Below are positions 54,901 to 63,084 of a stretch of 64,000 bases of DNA, in pieces. The translations under genes were made by a program, and so were the position numbers. The notes below the pieces were generated by a model, which did no database searches, was not told the DNA's origin, and worked only from the letters and a program-made list of their open reading frames with translations. The DNA comes from GWB2-37-7 sp942492835. GTDB taxonomy: Bacteria; Bacillota; Clostridia; Lutisporales; Lutisporaceae. The DNA is taken from the NCBI GenBank assembly GCA_942492835.1, contig OW818645.1:2108001-2172000 (forward strand), given 5' to 3'. The stretch's first letter is position 1. The number at the start of each line of letters is the position of its first letter.

Positions 54901-57365
54901 ATATTTCGCTATTAGATATATCAATGGAGGATTATTATAATGTTTTAAAACTTTTTGATAATATCCAGACTGTAATTAATGAAAATAAGGATTTAGGCGA
55001 TATTACAAAGTGTTTTTATGAGATAAGAGCAGAATATTACTATAGGCTGGGATATTATGAGTTAGCAAAGGCTTATATACAAAAATCTGTTGATATGTGC
55101 ATAAGCTGGGGGATTCCACGAAACATGGAAGCTATACTTCTAAAACGAATGGCGGAAATACACATTACAGAAAAGTTGAACTTTAAGCAGGATATGGTGC
55201 TATGCAAAGGCATATTAGAGGATAATATGTATAAGCTAGGACGTGTGGCATGCTTACAACTCGCAGAGATATATACGAGCAAGGAGCTACAGGATGAAGC
55301 AAGAGCATTTATGAAGCTTGGGCTAAGCTATGTTGACAAGATAGAGACAGATATACTAAGGGTAGAATATAAATATATAGATGCTATAACAAGCAACGAG
55401 GAGGATAAGCAGATAAAGCTTATCCAGGCAGCTACATACATGGAAAATATAGAGAATCTAGAAATCAAGTGGAAGATATATAAAGCAATAGCGAAGACAT
55501 ACCAAAGTAAAAAAGAATATCAGGATGCGTTAAAGTATTACATATCAGCTTTGAACATACTAAGGAAACTGGTACACAATGTGCCTGACGAATATAAAAC
55601 TACATTTATACTATCTCATGGTAGAAATACAGTAAAAGAAGGATTAAGAGATATTTCTGAAATGATAATGAACAGCAAGGGGCTAAGCTTTGATGCTCAA
55701 ACGGACGTAAACAAGATAACGCTGCAAAACCTAGATAAGTATTTTGACTATACAAGCTATATAGACATATACAGAGAAGGAGAAGAAGTATCTGAAGGAA
55801 AGGTAGATTCAGGAACATACGACAAGCTGTTAAACAAGACAAGAGACTTGATAAATAAATTTAGTGAAAACAATATAGAAAACATAAAAAACATAGTAGA
55901 CCTGTGTACAGAAATAACTCAAGCAAAGAATGCATTTATAGCCATATTAGACGAAGAGGATAACCTGGACATACTAGCAAGCTACAACAGGTACTCAGAA
56001 AACACCTTTTACAAATATGTAATAGAACAAGTAAAGCAAAAAAAAGACAGCATAATAGTTACGGATGTTTTTGAATACAACAATAGCAAAGGGGATCTAT
56101 TAATACCAAAGGAAATAACATCTGTATTTTGCATACCCATAATGGGAACGAAGAACGAGGATGAATTAGGACTCATAAAAGAAAGAAGAAAACAAAAGAT
56201 ACAAAATGAAAGTAGCATAATAGGATATATATATCTGGACACAGACAGTATAATAAACAATTTCACACAAGAAAGTATCCACTTCTGCAAGCTTCTAAGC
56301 AAGATTGCATATATACTGGTAGACAATTACTATCTGAAGATGGTCTCAACGGTAGATAAACTAACAAAGCTGTACACCAGAAAATACTTTGAGACAGCAC
56401 TGCAAATTGAGATAGACTACAGTGAAACAGAAGGTATGGAATTTAGTGTAATAATGATAGATATAGATAATTTCAAAACAGTGAATGACAGGTTTGGACA
56501 TCAAAGAGGAGACGAGATACTACAAGGAGTATCGGGAACAATAGTAAGTGCCTTAAGAAAAGGAGATATAGCAGCAAGATATGGTGGAGAGGAAATAATA
56601 ATACTTTTACCCAACACAGGGGAAGAAGAGGGGATAAATGTAGCTGAGAAGCTAAGAAAGAAAGTAGAAAATGCAAGGCTGCTAGGGCTGCATAATCCGC
56701 TGACAATAAGTGTAGGGGTATCCACGTACCCGAATCATAGTACATGGACAAAGGATCTGATAGAAAAGGCAGACCAAGCGCTGTATTATGCAAAGGAGAA
56801 TGGAAAGAATTTAAGCTGTCTGTACAAGGAAGACATGTCAAAGATAACTAAGAGAATAAATAAGCTGGCAGGAATAATATCGGGAAATTTGGTAGAAGAC
56901 CAAAGAAAAGTAGAGACTATGCTAGAGGTACTGGAGCTTCAAAGGAGTATAGACATAAATAAGGAAGAAAAGCTGTTTAACTTTTTAGGAAGAATAATAG
57001 AAGTATCGGAAGCACAGCTAGGAATAATATTTGATATAGAAGAAAATAGAGAGATAAGAAAAAAGATAGTAAGGAAGAAATTCATAAGCACAGAGGTAGC
57101 GGAAGAGTACTACAACAAAGAAGTCGTGAGCAAGTGCATAGAGGAAAGCGTGGGAGAATACAAAGTAGACTGGAACAGCTATCATGGAGTGGACAGCATG
57201 ACTGGAATGCCTGAATGGCAGAGCATAATGGTAATTCCAATGACAAAGCAGGGAAGATTAAGGGGAGTGCTTTATCTATCAGCTCCCATAAAGATGAAGG
57301 AGTTTGATGCAGGACAATATAACTTCATAAAAACCTTGTGTGAATTATTATCAATAATATATTAA
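51975..57365 (+). CDS. Giant pseudokinase / STAND-like / TPR / GAF / GGDEF signalling protein, copy 1
   Basis: A 1796-residue soluble protein. Residues 1-275 have a Ser/Thr kinase fold with the C-lobe marks APEV and SDIYMLGI. The catalytic loop reads CNIRGNE instead of HRDxxxxN, and no DFG is present, so it is a pseudokinase. Residues about 290-640 match the ATPase region of copy 2, but the Walker A is lost (FVEFMEGSLKSEF). TPR-like helices run about 690-1240, GAF about 1275-1455 and GGDEF about 1455-1615. The latter has DKLTKLYTRKYFE, the signature YGGEEI and the inhibitory RxxD (RKGD) five residues before it. A second GAF-like domain follows (about 1655-1790). Expected output is c-di-GMP. 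ATG at 51975 is preferred over GTG 12 nt upstream. Directly follows the rRNA operon. Confidence 0.85.
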   Translation: MQLINNQYYIIGKIREEKHYTLYNVQDIQKANQLKYLMMIENHKDNEAFIKFMKSNIYDYSNLSHPNIAQYFFFNKVITLDNKPIVKSKYYLTIENLDGQNIFEASNDLRFEEKLDLVIQLCSAVKYLHLKGYLLCNIRGNEIYLVKRDKKNILKLGTIPYPQNLDNSNILKIEDNLFKAPEVYKREPYSKLSDIYMLGIIIFYFMSGIEISKSNFTKDIINFKSNEDSDFIKIIDIISKCTNLDSNLRYQDLLELVEDINKTFCKNYKVINKNSIERVQRYKSKLIVEKKYINKILELAKGFFYEEVEMRGAFVEFMEGSLKSEFINTLSLGSNQEGYISTIISMNKEAKRPFEYITPFIKELFKNCDKDTYSKYNELLIYIFGEMASDICNSLSEESTMNLKFRFLNFITEAVSKTTRVLIAENIFFADKDSLGLIKLVFQNNRCRELFIIVSADEAMIDYYKNTKDYKEIVLENQMHYVRLINYNITETGTYIKTILGTTKIPMNFTEEVYKYTDGTPEYIYAMLNTFINNEDIYVDKTGEWVFDRVKFNELNILFNLNEINLDKIKGLEPIYQNALRVSSVYEGSLSPQLLASQMGIATSSSLEILNYFSYIDIMLRKVDDFGISYDFKSANLKKSIYDKLLEDEKAELHLAAAIDLEEIGESSEYKNNNELIFHLVKSNRSSKAIDLLINNAKEFSSANLINQAIQALFQAYELFKSEDTSYKKLRLCNELGKLYIQINSFDNSIKFLNEAEQLAIIHNDQKSLIDVYVEKINISHRVKEDKNTLYYIRKAKQLLRYVEYYEGFYEYILCLNDFMMDKRKYHSYIRILYTALINIDKNRFQLYYARLLVQYGVNLTKARKIGGSIDILQEAATVFEELGEYKHLPQVYNAIGTCYLDMFNDYSKAKDYYEKALGVSVKTNNLKYAQKIYNNMAELYREQDKYPKAMDYYKQSSETAKAIQRRYDKVLVDLNISLLDISMEDYYNVLKLFDNIQTVINENKDLGDITKCFYEIRAEYYYRLGYYELAKAYIQKSVDMCISWGIPRNMEAILLKRMAEIHITEKLNFKQDMVLCKGILEDNMYKLGRVACLQLAEIYTSKELQDEARAFMKLGLSYVDKIETDILRVEYKYIDAITSNEEDKQIKLIQAATYMENIENLEIKWKIYKAIAKTYQSKKEYQDALKYYISALNILRKLVHNVPDEYKTTFILSHGRNTVKEGLRDISEMIMNSKGLSFDAQTDVNKITLQNLDKYFDYTSYIDIYREGEEVSEGKVDSGTYDKLLNKTRDLINKFSENNIENIKNIVDLCTEITQAKNAFIAILDEEDNLDILASYNRYSENTFYKYVIEQVKQKKDSIIVTDVFEYNNSKGDLLIPKEITSVFCIPIMGTKNEDELGLIKERRKQKIQNESSIIGYIYLDTDSIINNFTQESIHFCKLLSKIAYILVDNYYLKMVSTVDKLTKLYTRKYFETALQIEIDYSETEGMEFSVIMIDIDNFKTVNDRFGHQRGDEILQGVSGTIVSALRKGDIAARYGGEEIIILLPNTGEEEGINVAEKLRKKVENARLLGLHNPLTISVGVSTYPNHSTWTKDLIEKADQALYYAKENGKNLSCLYKEDMSKITKRINKLAGIISGNLVEDQRKVETMLEVLELQRSIDINKEEKLFNFLGRIIEVSEAQLGIIFDIEENREIRKKIVRKKFISTEVAEEYYNKEVVSKCIEESVGEYKVDWNSYHGVDSMTGMPEWQSIMVIPMTKQGRLRGVLYLSAPIKMKEFDAGQYNFIKTLCELLSIIY
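55155..57343 (+). repeat. Near-identical direct repeat, copy A (3' part of giant gene 1)
   Basis: This 2.19-kb segment is matched by 60839-63030 at an offset of 5684, then 5687 after a 3-bp insertion in copy B. I counted about a dozen single-base differences by eye, most of them silent. It begins sharply in the last TPR-like helices and stops a few codons before the stop codon. Confidence 0.93.
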
Positions 57366-57640
57366 TATATGCTGTTTATATGGCGATTATATAAATTTGA
57401 AATATGCATTCAAATATATGTTTTATACTAAAATTTTACATTTACTTGTGTAAAGTACATGAAAAAAGGTCATATATTTTGTTGCTAATTAATTTGTGCG
57501 TTCTATATAGCTATTTTCTATTTTATATATATGTTACAATGAAAATAATCAGATTTTTCAAAATTACAGAAGTTAAATTTTACATATGATTTTTTTATTG
57601 TTTTTGTGCTTTGCACTTGTTTTATCGGGAGGGATACTTA
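57366..57640. promoter_or_regulatory. Gap between the two giant genes
   Basis: 275 AT-rich bases with no supported gene. No strong terminator hairpin after gene 1 was found. GGAGGG at 57629-57634 is the ribosome binding site of gene 2. It could hold a separate promoter, which I could not identify. Confidence 0.4.
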
Positions 57641-60600
57641 TTGCAAATTATAAATTATCAATATAAGGTGTTAAAAATTGAGAAAGAAGATAAGTATGGA
57701 ACTACCGCAGTTGTTGAAGATACTATAAATATAAATCTTAGAAAAAATATTAGAATAATTGAGTTTCAGAGGGATACCTCTGAATTTATTGAGTACATGA
57801 AGATTAATCATAGCGAATACAGATCTTTTAGATATCCATACCTAGCAGAGTTCTATTATTTTAACAAAATTAGCAACATTGATAATAAGCCCCTAGGGGG
57901 TAATAAATTTTATATTACATCTGAGGATTTTGAAGGACTGTTGCTTTTTGAGCAGGTAAGAAACAAGAGCTTTAACAAGGTGCTTGATTTGGTTGCTCAG
58001 CTTTGCTCTACTCTAAAATATTTGCATCTTAGGGGTTATTTAATTTGCAACATAAATGTAGATGAGTTATCAATAATTGAAAAGTCTGGACAGACTATGA
58101 TTAAGATATCAAGTCTTCCTTATTTAGATGGTATAGATTCTTCCATAATGATTGATAAGGATAACAACTATTTTAAGGCACCAGAGGTGTTCCAGGGAAA
58201 AAAGTATACACGTCAATCTGATATATATTTGTTGGGTGCTATAATATTTCATATGTTTAATAATATAGATATCGGAAATCAAAATCTAAGAGATGCATTG
58301 GCTGATTTTAGTCCTGAAAAGAACTCTGAGCTTTATAAGCTTAAAAGAATAATAATGAAGTGTACAGCACTTCGTCTTATGGATAGGTATGCTTCAGTAG
58401 ATCAGCTTATTGCAGATATAAATATAAGCTTTTCAAAAAGCTATCCTTTAGTAGAAACCCAATATATAGGGCTTATTCCGACTCGTTTAGTTAAGCTTTT
58501 CTTTAGAGAAAACTATATGAAGCGTGTTATTGCTAATGCCAAATCACATATTTTTGAAAGTAGAAATATAAATGTTACCTTTATACAAGGTGCAATTGGT
58601 ACAGGTAAAACTTCTTTTCTTACAAATGCCTTTTATAGATTACAGCAGGAAGGGATTGATTGTACTCTTTCAAAGCTAAACGAGAACATCAGAAGCAGTT
58701 TTGGTGTTATTACTTATGTTGTTAAGGAATTAATGAAACATACAGATAGAGAGATACTTGACAAATACTCATCTGATTTACATTACTTAATGCCAGAGCT
58801 TATTGACAATGCAAATGGAGTGATTACACAAAGTGAGTTAAACAAAGAAAGTAAAATGCGACTAATATATAGGATAGGAAATTTTTTATTAGAGGTTGCT
58901 ATAAGACATCCTTTTGCAGTTGCGGTAATTGGTATAGAATGGATTGATGAGGATTCTTTTGAGATTTTTAAATATATAATTAATAACACTGATAAAGGTA
59001 GGATTCATTTTATATTTAGTTCTAGCTTAGAATTTGAATCAGAGTCAGAGCTTTTAAAAGATTCCTTAAAGAAGCTAAAGAGCTCAGGCAACACAGATAA
59101 AATTCTGTTTGTAAATTATAACATAAATGAGACGGCAGAATATATAAGATTGATTTTGGGAATGGATCAAGCACCCTTGGACTTTGCTGCAAATATATAT
59201 AAGGAAACAGAGGGTAATCCTAACCATATATATGAACTAATCTATTTATTATATAATAAAAAACAAATCACAGTAGGGGATGATGGAAACTGGAAGCTTA
59301 AGGGTGTAGATTTTAAAAAATTAAAATTATCCCTGAATATAAATGAGATAGTATTTGATAAAATAAACAATTTAACTAATATAGAAAAAGAGACATTAAG
59401 AATCATATCTTTGTTTAACACTGCAGTACCATCGGACATTCTGGAAGAAATGACAGGGAAAAAAATCGAGAGTTTGTATATGATGTTTACGCGGCTAGAG
59501 ACTATAAACATGATTTCAAAAAAGGTTGATGATTGGGGAATTTCATATGATTACAGCTCAATTAATGTAAAAAAGACAATATATGAAAAGATACCTGAAG
59601 ATGAAAGATTAGAATATCATAAAAGAGTAGCTATAATACTGGAAAAAAAGTTTTCAAGAGAAAATAGAGAAAATAGAGATGAGCTTATTTATCATTTGAC
59701 GAAGGCAAACAATATAGATGCTGCTATCAAGCTTCTTATGACTTCTGCAGATAAGATGCTAGAAAGCAATCTTATTAATCAGGCTATACAGTTTTTGGAA
59801 CAGAGCTTCAACTTGTTTAGAAAGAGCGAGGTATGTATTAATAAGATAGAAATATGCCTAAGGCTTGGAAATCTTTATGAGCAAGTAGGCGAATATAATA
59901 AGGCTATATATCTCTATGATATAGCAGAAGATATAGCAAAGAAAATGCAGGACAAAAAGTTGCATATAAATGTTTACTTACATAAGATAAAGATAATGTA
60001 TAAGCAGAACAATGTGAAAAGCTGCATAAAATATGCAATTGATACAAAGAAGCTTCTAAGAGATATAGATTATATAGAGGGAATGTATGAGCTTATATTA
60101 AGCCTAAGTGATTTAATGATAAATAGGCGTAGATATAGTCTATATATAAACATACTTGAAAGAGTATTAGAACAAATTGATATGGACAAGGATGAATCTA
60201 TTTATGCAAGATTTTTATTGGTCTATGGAAGACATCTATGGGCTATTAGAAGATATGATGAGGCTTTTTCAATATTACAAAAGGCAGAGAAAATATTTGA
60301 AAGAACAGGACAGTTTAAATATTTGCCACAAATATTAAATACACTGGGAGCTTGTATAGTAGAAAATAATAGTGATTTGCATAAGGCTAGAGAATACTTT
60401 GAAAAGACTTTGAGTATTAGTCAGAAAGTTAATAACCTGAGATATATAGAGACTAGTTATAACAATTTATCTGAGCTACTGATAATAGAAGATAAGTATT
60501 CAGAAGCTATGGAGTACTATAATAATGCGTTAGAGGTCGTCAAGATTACTCAGAACACTAATTTGAATAATCTTGTGCATATTAACAAGGTTTTGGTTTT

Positions 60601-63055
60601 GATGTTTATGGAAGAATACAAGAATACTCTAGAGTTTATAGGTATTTCAGAGAAGCTTTTCAATAATTACAAAGATTCAGGAAACAATTTAGAGTTTTTC
60701 TATCGTTGCAAAGCGGAATATAACTATAGATTAGGATATTATGAATTAGCAAAGGCTTATGCACAAAAGTCTGTTGATATGTGTATAAGTTGGGGAATTC
60801 CACACAACATGGAATCAATATTTCTAAAACAAATATCAGAAATACACATTACAGAAAAGTTGAACTTTAAGCAGGATATGGTGCTATGCAAAGGCATATT
60901 AGAGGATAATATGTATAAGCTAGGACGTGTGGCATGCTTACAACTCGCAGAGATATATACGAGCAAGGAGCTACAGGATGAAGCAAGAGCATTTATGAAG
61001 CTTGGGCTAAGCTATGTTGACAAGATAGAGACAGATATACTAAGGGTAGAATATAAATATATAGATGCTATAACAAGCAACGAGGAGGATAAGCAGATAA
61101 AGCTTATCCAGGCAGCTACATACATGGAAAATATAGAGAATCTAGAAATCAAGTGGAAGATATATAAAGCAATAGCGAAGACATACCAAAGCAAAAAAGA
61201 ATATCAGGATGCGTTAAAGTATTACATATCAGCTTTGAACATACTAAGGAAACTGGTACACAATGTGCCTGACGAATATAAAACTACATTTATACTATCT
61301 CATGGTAGAAATACAGTAAAAGAAGGATTAAGAGATATTTCTGAAATGATAATGAACAGCAAGGGGCTAAGCTTTGATGCTCAAACGGACGTAAACAAGA
61401 TAACGCTGCAAAACCTAGATAAGTATTTTGACTATACAAGCTATATAGACATATACAGAGAAGGAGAAGAAGAAGTATCTGAAGGAAAGGTAGATTCAGG
61501 AACATACAGCAAGCTGTTAAACAAGACAAGAGACTTGATAAATAAATTTAGTGAAAACAATATAGAAAACATAAAAAACATAGTAGACCTGTGTACAGAA
61601 ATAACTCAAGCAAAGAATGCATTTATAGCCATATTAGACGAAGAGGATAACCTGGACATACTAGCAAGCTACAACAGGTACTCAGAAAACACCTTTTATA
61701 AATATGTAATAGAACAAGTAAAGCAAAAAAAAGACAGCATAATAGTTACGGATGTTTTTGAATACAACAATAGCAAAGGGGATCTATTAATACCAAAGGA
61801 AATAACATCTGTATTTTGCATACCCATAATGGGAACGAAGAACGAGGATGAATTAGGACTCATAAAAGAAAGAAGAAAACAAAAGATACAAAATGAAAGT
61901 AGCATAATAGGATATATATATCTGGACACAGACAGTATAATAAACAATTTCACACAAGAAAGTATCCACTTCTGCAAGCTTCTAAGCAAGATTGCATATA
62001 TACTGGTAGACAATTACTATCTGAAGATGGTCTCAACGGTAGATAAACTAACAAAGCTGTACACCAGAAAATACTTTGAGACAGCACTGCAAATTGAGAT
62101 AGACTACAGTGAAACAGAAGGTATGGAATTTAGTGTAATAATGATAGATATAGATAATTTCAAAACAGTGAATGACAGGTTTGGACATCAAAGAGGAGAC
62201 GAGATACTACAAGGAGTATCAGGAACAATAGTAAGTGCCTTAAGAAAAGGAGATATAGCAGCAAGATATGGTGGAGAGGAAATAATAATACTTTTACCCA
62301 ACACAGGGGAAGAAGAGGGGATAAATGTAGCTGAGAAGCTAAGAAAGAAAGTAGAAAATGCAAGGCTGCTAGGGCTGCATAATCCGCTGACAATAAGTGT
62401 AGGGGTATCCACATACCCGAATCATAGTACATGGACAAAGGATCTGATAGAAAAGGCAGACCAAGCGCTGTATTATGCAAAGGAGAATGGAAAGAATTTA
62501 AGCTGTCTGTACAAGGAAGACATGTCAAAGATAACTAAGAGAATAAATAAGCTGGCAGGAATAATATCGGGAAATTTGGTAGAAGACCAAAGAAAAGTAG
62601 AGACTATGCTAGAGGTACTGGAGCTTCAAAGGAGTATAGACATAAATAAGGAAGAAAAGCTGTTTAACTTTTTAGGAAGAATAATAGAAGTATCGGAAGC
62701 ACAGCTAGGAATAATATTTGATATAGAAGAAAATAGAGAGATAAGAAAAAAGATAGTAAGGAAGAAATTCATAAGCACAGAGGTAGCGGAAGAGTACTAT
62801 AACAAAGAAGTCGTGAGCAAGTGCATAGAGGAAAGCGTGGGAGAATACAAAGTAGACTGGAACAGCTATCATGGAGTGGACAGCATGACTGGAATGCCTG
62901 AATGGCAGAGCATAATGGTAGTTCCAATGACAAAGCAAGGAGAATTAAGGGGAGTGCTTTATCTATCAGCTCCCATAAAGATGAAGGAGTTTGATGCAGG
63001 ACAATATAACTTCATAAAAACCTTGTGTGATATAATATCGTCTATAGATTTTTAA
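57641..63055 (+). CDS. Giant pseudokinase / STAND ATPase / TPR / GAF / GGDEF signalling protein, copy 2
   Basis: A 1804-residue paralogue of the preceding gene with the same domain order. Kinase-like residues 1-273 again lack HRD (ICNINVDE) and DFG but keep FKAPEVF and SDIYLLGA. The ATPase region has an intact Walker A GAIGTGKTS near residue 317 and a Walker-B-like IGIEWIDEDS near 430, as in STAND/MalT-type ATPases. TPR-like helices follow. GAF, GGDEF (YGGEEI, RKGD) and the C-terminal GAF-like domain are nearly identical to copy 1. The TTG at 57641 lies 7 nt after GGAGGG; no ATG fits. A serine/threonine kinase-ATPase-GAF layout is known from large hybrid kinases; here the output is a diguanylate cyclase. 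Confidence 0.85.
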   Translation: MQIINYQYKVLKIEKEDKYGTTAVVEDTININLRKNIRIIEFQRDTSEFIEYMKINHSEYRSFRYPYLAEFYYFNKISNIDNKPLGGNKFYITSEDFEGLLLFEQVRNKSFNKVLDLVAQLCSTLKYLHLRGYLICNINVDELSIIEKSGQTMIKISSLPYLDGIDSSIMIDKDNNYFKAPEVFQGKKYTRQSDIYLLGAIIFHMFNNIDIGNQNLRDALADFSPEKNSELYKLKRIIMKCTALRLMDRYASVDQLIADINISFSKSYPLVETQYIGLIPTRLVKLFFRENYMKRVIANAKSHIFESRNINVTFIQGAIGTGKTSFLTNAFYRLQQEGIDCTLSKLNENIRSSFGVITYVVKELMKHTDREILDKYSSDLHYLMPELIDNANGVITQSELNKESKMRLIYRIGNFLLEVAIRHPFAVAVIGIEWIDEDSFEIFKYIINNTDKGRIHFIFSSSLEFESESELLKDSLKKLKSSGNTDKILFVNYNINETAEYIRLILGMDQAPLDFAANIYKETEGNPNHIYELIYLLYNKKQITVGDDGNWKLKGVDFKKLKLSLNINEIVFDKINNLTNIEKETLRIISLFNTAVPSDILEEMTGKKIESLYMMFTRLETINMISKKVDDWGISYDYSSINVKKTIYEKIPEDERLEYHKRVAIILEKKFSRENRENRDELIYHLTKANNIDAAIKLLMTSADKMLESNLINQAIQFLEQSFNLFRKSEVCINKIEICLRLGNLYEQVGEYNKAIYLYDIAEDIAKKMQDKKLHINVYLHKIKIMYKQNNVKSCIKYAIDTKKLLRDIDYIEGMYELILSLSDLMINRRRYSLYINILERVLEQIDMDKDESIYARFLLVYGRHLWAIRRYDEAFSILQKAEKIFERTGQFKYLPQILNTLGACIVENNSDLHKAREYFEKTLSISQKVNNLRYIETSYNNLSELLIIEDKYSEAMEYYNNALEVVKITQNTNLNNLVHINKVLVLMFMEEYKNTLEFIGISEKLFNNYKDSGNNLEFFYRCKAEYNYRLGYYELAKAYAQKSVDMCISWGIPHNMESIFLKQISEIHITEKLNFKQDMVLCKGILEDNMYKLGRVACLQLAEIYTSKELQDEARAFMKLGLSYVDKIETDILRVEYKYIDAITSNEEDKQIKLIQAATYMENIENLEIKWKIYKAIAKTYQSKKEYQDALKYYISALNILRKLVHNVPDEYKTTFILSHGRNTVKEGLRDISEMIMNSKGLSFDAQTDVNKITLQNLDKYFDYTSYIDIYREGEEEVSEGKVDSGTYSKLLNKTRDLINKFSENNIENIKNIVDLCTEITQAKNAFIAILDEEDNLDILASYNRYSENTFYKYVIEQVKQKKDSIIVTDVFEYNNSKGDLLIPKEITSVFCIPIMGTKNEDELGLIKERRKQKIQNESSIIGYIYLDTDSIINNFTQESIHFCKLLSKIAYILVDNYYLKMVSTVDKLTKLYTRKYFETALQIEIDYSETEGMEFSVIMIDIDNFKTVNDRFGHQRGDEILQGVSGTIVSALRKGDIAARYGGEEIIILLPNTGEEEGINVAEKLRKKVENARLLGLHNPLTISVGVSTYPNHSTWTKDLIEKADQALYYAKENGKNLSCLYKEDMSKITKRINKLAGIISGNLVEDQRKVETMLEVLELQRSIDINKEEKLFNFLGRIIEVSEAQLGIIFDIEENREIRKKIVRKKFISTEVAEEYYNKEVVSKCIEESVGEYKVDWNSYHGVDSMTGMPEWQSIMVVPMTKQGELRGVLYLSAPIKMKEFDAGQYNFIKTLCDIISSIDF
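60839..63030 (+). repeat. Near-identical direct repeat, copy B (3' part of giant gene 2)
   Basis: Counterpart of 55155-57343. Differs by one extra GAA codon near 61468, an Asp/Ser change just after it and scattered third-base changes. Upstream of 60839 the two genes fall to moderate similarity. Confidence 0.93.
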
Positions 63056-63084
63056 TACATTAAGCAATATATGGAGGGATTAAT

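Noticed and set aside
51975..57365. Active Ser/Thr kinase call for the giant protein N-termini
   Set aside because: Both the HRD aspartate and the DFG motif are missing in both copies, so catalysis is unlikely.
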